From Pseudomonas yamanorum (GTDB lineage Bacteria > Pseudomonadota > Gammaproteobacteria > Pseudomonadales > Pseudomonadaceae), in NCBI RefSeq assembly GCF_013386765.1, contig NZ_JACARE010000006.1:124001-188000 (forward strand): a DNA stretch of 64,000 nt, given 5' to 3'. Position 1 is the stretch's first letter, and each line of letters begins with the position of its first letter. Below the pieces are notes generated by a model. That model did no database searches. It was not told where the DNA came from and saw only the letters and a list, made by a program, of their open reading frames with translations. Positions 59,681 through 64,000 of this stretch are shown here, one piece after another. The position numbers and the translations under genes are program-made.

Positions 59681-60637
59681 TTAGTTCCCATCAATCAATC
59701 GAAGCGCGAGATCGGCGCTGAAAGTGCCTGCTATTGGCCCGCCATGACACTCTGTTTTTGGCGACGATGCGCCGTCTGAATTACCGGGCAGTTTGATCCA
59801 CAAGGCAACCAACTGAGGCGAAAGCACTTGCGGCGCAATGCCGAGCCTGCGGCCTGGCGGGTTGCACCAGTCGCCAGGAATCGCACCATTGCCGTTGCGG
59901 CTGGTGTCCACCGCGATGGCCTTTGTATAGCTGAATTCGCTTAACAACCTGCTGTTGATTGCATCCCCGTAACTGCGCACCTGGGCGAGGGTGTAGAAGT
60001 TGGCAATATCCAGGGCAAACCCGCGGGCCTGTTTTACACCGGCTGCATTCAACGCCTCGGCCATGGCGGCTGGGGATTTCCAGCCTGGATTGCCGGCGTC
60101 CAGATAAACATCGGTGTGTGGCGCGCGCTGCTTGAGCCCCGACACGGCATAGTTGAGCAGCGTCAGCCGTTCGGCGCGTTTGTCGCTGCCCAGGCACTGT
60201 ATGTCGGCCAGCGCATCCGGCTCCAGAATAACCACGGCCGGGTGGTCTCCTATGCCGTTGATCAAGTGGTCGATCCAGGTTTGGTACTCGGCCCTCGTTG
60301 GCGCGCCACCGGCAGACGCGCCGCCACTGCAGTCACGGTGTGGAAGGTTGTAGGCCACCAGGATCGGGACTTTATCTGTGCTGGCGGCGGCCAAGACGTA
60401 GCGACTGACTCGGTCTGTCAGTCTGTCGGCAGCCTGGCTGGTGCCGGTCAACCACAGGGCGCTGGGGACGTCGGCAATAGCGGAACGGATCCTCGCTGTG
60501 GCCGGTGTATCGGGGTTGTGTTGCACCCACTGTGCCGCGCTGGACTGCGGATTGACATAGAAGCCATCGCCCGCGTGGGCAGCAGGCAGCATTAACAGGT
60601 AGAAAACACCGGCGGCAAGGGTAGCGATCTTTATCAC
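59681..60637 (-). CDS. Glycoside hydrolase family 6 (endoglucanase/cellobiohydrolase-like)
   Basis: 318 residues. Signal peptide (AAGVFYLLMLPAAHAGDG), then the GH6 barrel: YNLPHRDCSGGAS with D102, and the catalytic acid D141 in VVILEPDALAD; later LDAGNPGWKSP and VDTSRNGNGA. It should cut beta-1,4-glucan outside the cell. Single catalytic domain, no carbohydrate-binding module. Confidence 0.92.
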   Translation of the reverse strand: MIKIATLAAGVFYLLMLPAAHAGDGFYVNPQSSAAQWVQHNPDTPATARIRSAIADVPSALWLTGTSQAADRLTDRVSRYVLAAASTDKVPILVAYNLPHRDCSGGASAGGAPTRAEYQTWIDHLINGIGDHPAVVILEPDALADIQCLGSDKRAERLTLLNYAVSGLKQRAPHTDVYLDAGNPGWKSPAAMAEALNAAGVKQARGFALDIANFYTLAQVRSYGDAINSRLLSEFSYTKAIAVDTSRNGNGAIPGDWCNPPGRRLGIAPQVLSPQLVALWIKLPGNSDGASSPKTECHGGPIAGTFSADLALRLIDGN

Positions 60638-60989
60638 GCTCTACACCAGAAAGGGCATGGGCCGCCAAGTTAGATCTACTCCTCGTCCACGTCACGTGAA
60701 GCTGGATGAAGCTTGCAGGGTGCCTGCTTAATCGTGGCCATTCCACAGTTCTACTTTCACCTGATGACCGCTCACAGCACACTTCGCCATAACGGCGCGC
60801 CGCTCGGAAAGGCCGATTATGTGCCGCCTATGTTTGGCTTCGTGCGCCAGCGATAGGCAGGTTGTAACGCTCTTCGCGGCACGCTATCGCGATGAAGTGT
60901 ATGCCTGCATCTCCCCGCAGCTGTACGGGGCGCACGACGGCATAACGTTCTACTGTCGTGGCCACAGTACTTCGTTCGGATCTCGCGCC
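60638..60989. other. Intergenic region between GH6 and LysE-type genes
   Basis: About 350 bases. Divergent promoters for the two genes should be here. The reading frame of the exporter is open further upstream, but that part lacks protein-like features. Nothing else seen. Confidence 0.5.
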
Positions 60990-61598
60990 ATGCTCATGTC
61001 TTCAAGCCTCTTGTCAGCCTTCGCGCTGTTCGCCTTTGTGTCCTCGATCACCCCCGGCCCCAATAACACGATGTTGCTGGCGTCCGGGGTGAACTTCGGT
61101 TTTATCCGTTCGATTCCCCACGCACTGGGCATCAGCATTGGCTTTATGTTGTTGGTGATCGCCGTGGGCCTGGGGCTCGGCGAGGTGTTCAAGGCGCTGC
61201 CGTGGGCTTACACCGTATTGCGTTATGTGGGGGCGGCGTATTTGCTGTACCTGGCCTGGAAGATCGCAACGTCCAGCGGGATGTCCGATGACACCGATGG
61301 CAAGCGCAAACCCATGACCTTCCTCGGCGCGGCGGCGTTCCAGTGGGTGAATCCCAAGGCCTGGGTCATGGCGCTGGGCGCGATCACCACCTACACGCCT
61401 GCGCAAGGGTATGTCGCCAATGTGCTGTTGATTGCGGCGGTGTTTGCCCTGGTGAATCTGCCCAGCGTTTGCGTATGGGTGGGCTGCGGCAGCAGCTTGC
61501 GCAATGTGCTGCGCGAGCCGCGCTGGTTGCGGGTGTTCAACTGGTCGATGGCGGGGTTGTTGGTGCTGTCGTTGTATCCGATGTTTTTCGTGGGCTGA
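60990..61598 (+). CDS. LysE/RhtB-family amino-acid exporter
   Basis: 202 residues from the ATG at 60990 (a second ATG is at 60996). Family motif SSITPGPNNTMLLASGVNFG at the N-terminus and six hydrophobic segments; FQWVNPKAWVMALGAI in the middle. Inner-membrane exporter of amino acids or related small molecules. Confidence 0.9.
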   Translation: MLMSSSLLSAFALFAFVSSITPGPNNTMLLASGVNFGFIRSIPHALGISIGFMLLVIAVGLGLGEVFKALPWAYTVLRYVGAAYLLYLAWKIATSSGMSDDTDGKRKPMTFLGAAAFQWVNPKAWVMALGAITTYTPAQGYVANVLLIAAVFALVNLPSVCVWVGCGSSLRNVLREPRWLRVFNWSMAGLLVLSLYPMFFVG

Positions 61599-61646
61599 AA
61601 CGCCCCCCTGAGCGCAGGCGCCGGGGGCGTCAGCGGGCTGTGAACC

Positions 61647-61730
61647 CTAGACCGGTGAGATGGTGGCAAGCAGACCAATCGCGATGGTCAGCGCAAGAAA
61701 ACCGAACAGGAAAAATGCCATCTTAGCCAT
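61647..61730 (-). CDS. 27-residue membrane protein
   Basis: MAKMAFFLFGFLALTIAIGL then seven residues ending in SPV: one hydrophobic helix. The ATG at 61730 is preceded by GGAGG with a 4-base spacer, a very strong ribosome site for such a short gene. Similar tiny proteins occur in other pseudomonads as far as I recall. Function unknown. Confidence 0.7.
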   Translation of the reverse strand: MAKMAFFLFGFLALTIAIGLLATISPV

Positions 61731-62116
61731 AAGGCCTCCGAAATGAACGGGCCGGCAGGACGTTTCCTGTCGGGCTCCCCGGGCGTGTCGGGAGTGGCTG
61801 TATTGTCAGGGCCGGGCGGGTTTCGATACAGGGGCAGATGCAAAAGAAAAAAGCGTATCAGATGTCCTCGGGTGCCGCAGGAGCCGTAAAACCGGGGATG
61901 ATGATTTTCGGGTATCAGGCAATAAACAGCAGCTCAGTGGCGTTTCCAGCGCAATGGTGAGCGCCCCAAGGCCCGGTCAAGGAACTAACCTTTTGCGCTG
62001 AGTATCGTATCCACGATTTTGCAGCGCAATTGAAGGCAAAGCGCAGTGGGGATGGCTATTCTCAAGCGGCGCTGGAGTGGGTTCCTTGACGTGTTTTCAT
62101 CGGGGCGAATAGGCAA
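61731..62116. other. Intergenic region
   Basis: About 385 bases between two tiny membrane-protein genes. I see GC-rich inverted stretches (CAGGACG / CGTTTCCTG around 61757-61772) but no gene or RNA that I can support. Confidence 0.4.
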
Positions 62117-62203
62117 ATGGGCAAAACGTTGGCTGCGCTGTCGTTTTTGATGACCCTGGTTTGGGTATCAGTGGTGATTGCGGTAATGACTTATTTTTCT
62201 TAG
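62117..62203 (+). CDS. 28-residue membrane protein
   Basis: MGKTLAALSFLMTLVWVSVV then eight residues ending in YFS: a single hydrophobic helix behind a basic start. Weak ribosome site (AGG). Supported only by composition. Confidence 0.45.
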   Translation: MGKTLAALSFLMTLVWVSVVIAVMTYFS

Positions 62204-62442
62204 TGCGCCCGGGGGCAGGGGTCGTGCCTGCCGACGGGGCGTGCCTGGTCGTGACTCACGACCGCCGTCGAAATCTGTAGATCACTGATCTGGCGAGCTT
62301 TTTTGTTGGCCGGCGCATCGCTTGTTTGTTTGAAAAAGCCCGTTCTCGACCTTGCATCGAGGGGGCTGGATCTATATATTCCCTAGCCTGCTGCAACGCT
62401 CAAGGGCTTATAACGCTGCCTGGCTTGCTGCATAGCGCTACC

Positions 62443-62529
62443 GCCCGAATGGCGAAACTGGTAGACGCATGGGACTTAAAATCCCCCGCTCGTAAGGGCG
62501 TGCCGGTTCGATTCCGGCTTCGGGCACCA
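62443..62529 (+). tRNA. tRNA-Leu (UAA)
   Basis: 87 bases with encoded CCA and a long variable arm (CGCTCGTAAGGGCG). Acceptor halves GCCCGAA / TTCGGGC pair; anticodon TAA in the loop of GGGACTTAAAATCCC; T arm GGTTCGATTCC. A strong terminator follows. Confidence 0.97.
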
Positions 62530-62537
62530 TCATATTC

Positions 62538-62572
62538 AAGGACCTGCATGATTTATCATGCAGGTCCTTTTT
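62538..62572 (+). terminator. Intrinsic terminator of tRNA-Leu
   Basis: A 15-bp perfect stem (AAGGACCTGCATGAT and its complement) with a 2-base loop, ending in T5. Confidence 0.93.
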
Positions 62573-62843
62573 GTTTGCGCTCCGCAATTTCAACTCCTGC
62601 GCCGGCGGCTTTCCGCGCTGCGTCAAATCTCCCTCGTACCCGGCTGAAATCTGCTCAAGGGCAAATTTTTGCACCTTGCGCATCTCCCCCTCTCGAACCA
62701 CCAGAATGTAGCCAAATGTACACGAGGGTAAATGTTTCGAAATGTGAAAAAAATGTCCAACTCAATTTGGTAATTGAGTTAGATTCCTATTAGCGTTCTC
62801 AAATACTGACGCGCTTGACTCACTTGTCGTAGGAATTCCCGTT
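62573..62843. other. Region upstream of siderophore receptor, with inverted repeat
   Basis: About 270 bases. AACTCAATT / AATTGAGTT (9-bp perfect arms, 4-base loop, 62759-62780) stands 64 bases before the receptor start and may be a regulator site or hairpin. No clear Fur box could be read, though Fur control would be expected. Confidence 0.45.
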
Positions 62844-64000
62844 TTGAAACATCACCTTTCCGCCAGTCTGTTGCTTGCGGGCGCTTGCAGCGCTGCGTCC
62901 CTGGTTTATGCCGCCGAAGACTTGACGTTGCCGACTACCCAGATCGAAGCGAGTAGTGAACCTATTGACGGTCCAACCGTGGGCTACAAGAGCAACCCGT
63001 CGTCCAGCACTACTCGTCTGGGGCTGACAGACAAGCAAACCCCGCAAGCCGTGACCACCATCACCCGGCAAGCCATGGACGACTTCAAGATCACTGGCAT
63101 CAAGGACGCGCTGCGCTCCGCGCCCTCGGTGACCGTGGAGCAAACCGAAACCGATCGCACGGAATTCACCTCGCGGGGCTTCGATATCAACAACTTTGAA
63201 TACGACGGCGTGGGCATGCCATTCGTGGGAACTGTGTTGGTCGGTGATCAGGACTTGGCCGAGTTCGAACAGATCGACGTCCTGCATGGTGCCAATGGCT
63301 TGATGAGTGGCGCTGGCAACCCGTCGGCCACGGTCAATTTCGTACGCAAGCGCCCGACCGAGACCTTCCAGGCGCAAATCGATACCAGCGTCAGCTCCTG
63401 GGATGGTCGTCGTGTGGCCGTGGACGTTTCCGGCCCGTTGACGGATACCGGCAACGTACGTGGGCGCTTTATTTACTCCCACGACAAGGGCAACTCATGG
63501 ATGGATCGATACAGCCATGAGCGCAACGTCGCTGCCGGTCTGTTGGCGTTCGATGTGTCAGATGCCGACACCGTGACCGTGGGCTTCTCCCAGCACGACA
63601 GCGATTCAAACGGTAGCACTTGGGGCAACTTGCCGCTGGTGGATAACGACGGCAACGCCATTCACTATGGCAGCCGCAGCTCCAGCATCGGCCAGCCGTG
63701 GACCTATTGGAACCTGCGTACCCAGCGCACATTCGCTGAGCTCAAGCATGATTTTGGCAACGGCTGGAACGCTACAGTCACCGCCACGGGCATCACCGAA
63801 AAGCAAGACACCAACATGATGTATGTCGCCGGGGTCAGCGGTGATGACGCCTCAGTATTTGCCGCCAACACCACCAGCGAGGCTCATCAATTGCTGGGCG
63901 AGGCCAAGGTCTCCGGCCCGTTCAGCCTGTTTGGCCGAGAGCATGAATTGACCTTCGGCGCCGCCTATGGCCGCACCCATCAAAAAGCCCGCGAATACGA
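62844..64000 (+). CDS. TonB-dependent siderophore receptor, N-terminal part (runs off window)
   Basis: Starts at TTG 62844 with AGGAA 8 bases before, and stays open to the window end (385 residues seen). Signal peptide (HHLSASLLLAGACSAASLVYAAED), no STN signalling domain, then the plug: TDKQTPQAVTTITRQAMDDF, FTSRGFDINNFEYDGV and FEQIDVLHGANGLMSGAGNP (the GANGLMSG stretch is typical for siderophore receptors), then beta-barrel strands. It imports a ferric siderophore. Without STN it should not act through its own surface-signalling sigma factor. Confidence 0.92.
   Translation, partial: MKHHLSASLLLAGACSAASLVYAAEDLTLPTTQIEASSEPIDGPTVGYKSNPSSSTTRLGLTDKQTPQAVTTITRQAMDDFKITGIKDALRSAPSVTVEQTETDRTEFTSRGFDINNFEYDGVGMPFVGTVLVGDQDLAEFEQIDVLHGANGLMSGAGNPSATVNFVRKRPTETFQAQIDTSVSSWDGRRVAVDVSGPLTDTGNVRGRFIYSHDKGNSWMDRYSHERNVAAGLLAFDVSDADTVTVGFSQHDSDSNGSTWGNLPLVDNDGNAIHYGSRSSSIGQPWTYWNLRTQRTFAELKHDFGNGWNATVTATGITEKQDTNMMYVAGVSGDDASVFAANTTSEAHQLLGEAKVSGPFSLFGREHELTFGAAYGRTHQKAREY

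Noticed and set aside
62438..62701. Antisense frame over tRNA-Leu
   Set aside because: Its product contains the well-known false peptide made by reading a tRNA-Leu gene backwards (EAGIEPARPYERGILSP).

Overview
The window is a GC-rich chromosomal stretch of a fluorescent Pseudomonas (P. fluorescens group). The evidence is a PvdQ-type acylase with a possible iron-starvation promoter, a pseudomonad tRNA-Cys, tRNA-Leu(UAA), a TonB-dependent siderophore receptor, a Pseudomonas-type DUF3077/DUF6124 protein and several tiny membrane proteins. An almost complete temperate phage, about 45.7 kb, is inserted in the tRNA-Cys gene and fills 11826-57542.

Left flank (1-11800): the start of a chemoreceptor; a divergent aldo/keto reductase and LysR pair; an AraC regulator divergent from an AhpD-like carboxymuconolactone decarboxylase family protein; a four-gene operon (acyl-CoA-dehydrogenase-like enzyme plus an SsuABC-like ABC importer with a Tat-exported binding protein) closed by a strong terminator; a small lipoprotein; a small membrane protein; a Fur-like winged-helix protein; and pvdQ.

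Prophage (11826-57542): a 94-bp direct repeat (3' part of tRNA-Cys plus its terminator) marks both ends. The order is a DUF4062-HEAT-like putative defence gene next to the left att; then a leftward early operon read from about 18900 back to the integrase (58-aa protein, unknown protein, KilA-C-like, small protein, PrtN-like activator, membrane protein, HD phosphohydrolase, unknown protein, DUF4224, integrase); a bacterial NACHT (NLR-like) gene; an S24 self-cleaving repressor and a YdaS/Cro-like protein around a cluster of TATCAAC/GTTGATA operators; CII-like and TraR/DksA-like proteins; a Toprim-VapE primase/helicase; a Q-like protein; a repeat-rich gap; holin; lambda-type packaging and head genes; a P2-type contractile tail; endolysin, Rz and nested Rz1; a Dam-like methylase; a LexA-box-controlled SRAP cassette; a GNAT acetyltransferase; two DUF1254/DUF1214 proteins; and an OLD-family ATPase-Toprim nuclease beside the right att. 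The virion should be a myovirus with a lambdoid head and P2-like tail.

Regulation: the S24 repressor can be cleaved through RecA, operator half-sites like those at the repressor-cro junction recur over a sigma70-like promoter of the leftward operon, and that operon encodes a PrtN-like activator. This resembles the PrtR/PrtN logic of pyocins. The NACHT gene lies between the leftward promoter and the repressor, the position that rexAB holds in lambda.

Right flank (57543-64000): small membrane and secreted proteins, a GH6 glycosidase, a LysE-type exporter, 27- and 28-aa hydrophobic proteins, tRNA-Leu with a strong terminator, and the start of a siderophore receptor that runs off the window.

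The most interesting content is the set of three AT-rich candidate defence genes (DUF4062-HEAT, NACHT, OLD), one at each accessory position of the prophage, together with the regulatory sequence that may tie the NACHT gene to the immunity circuit.
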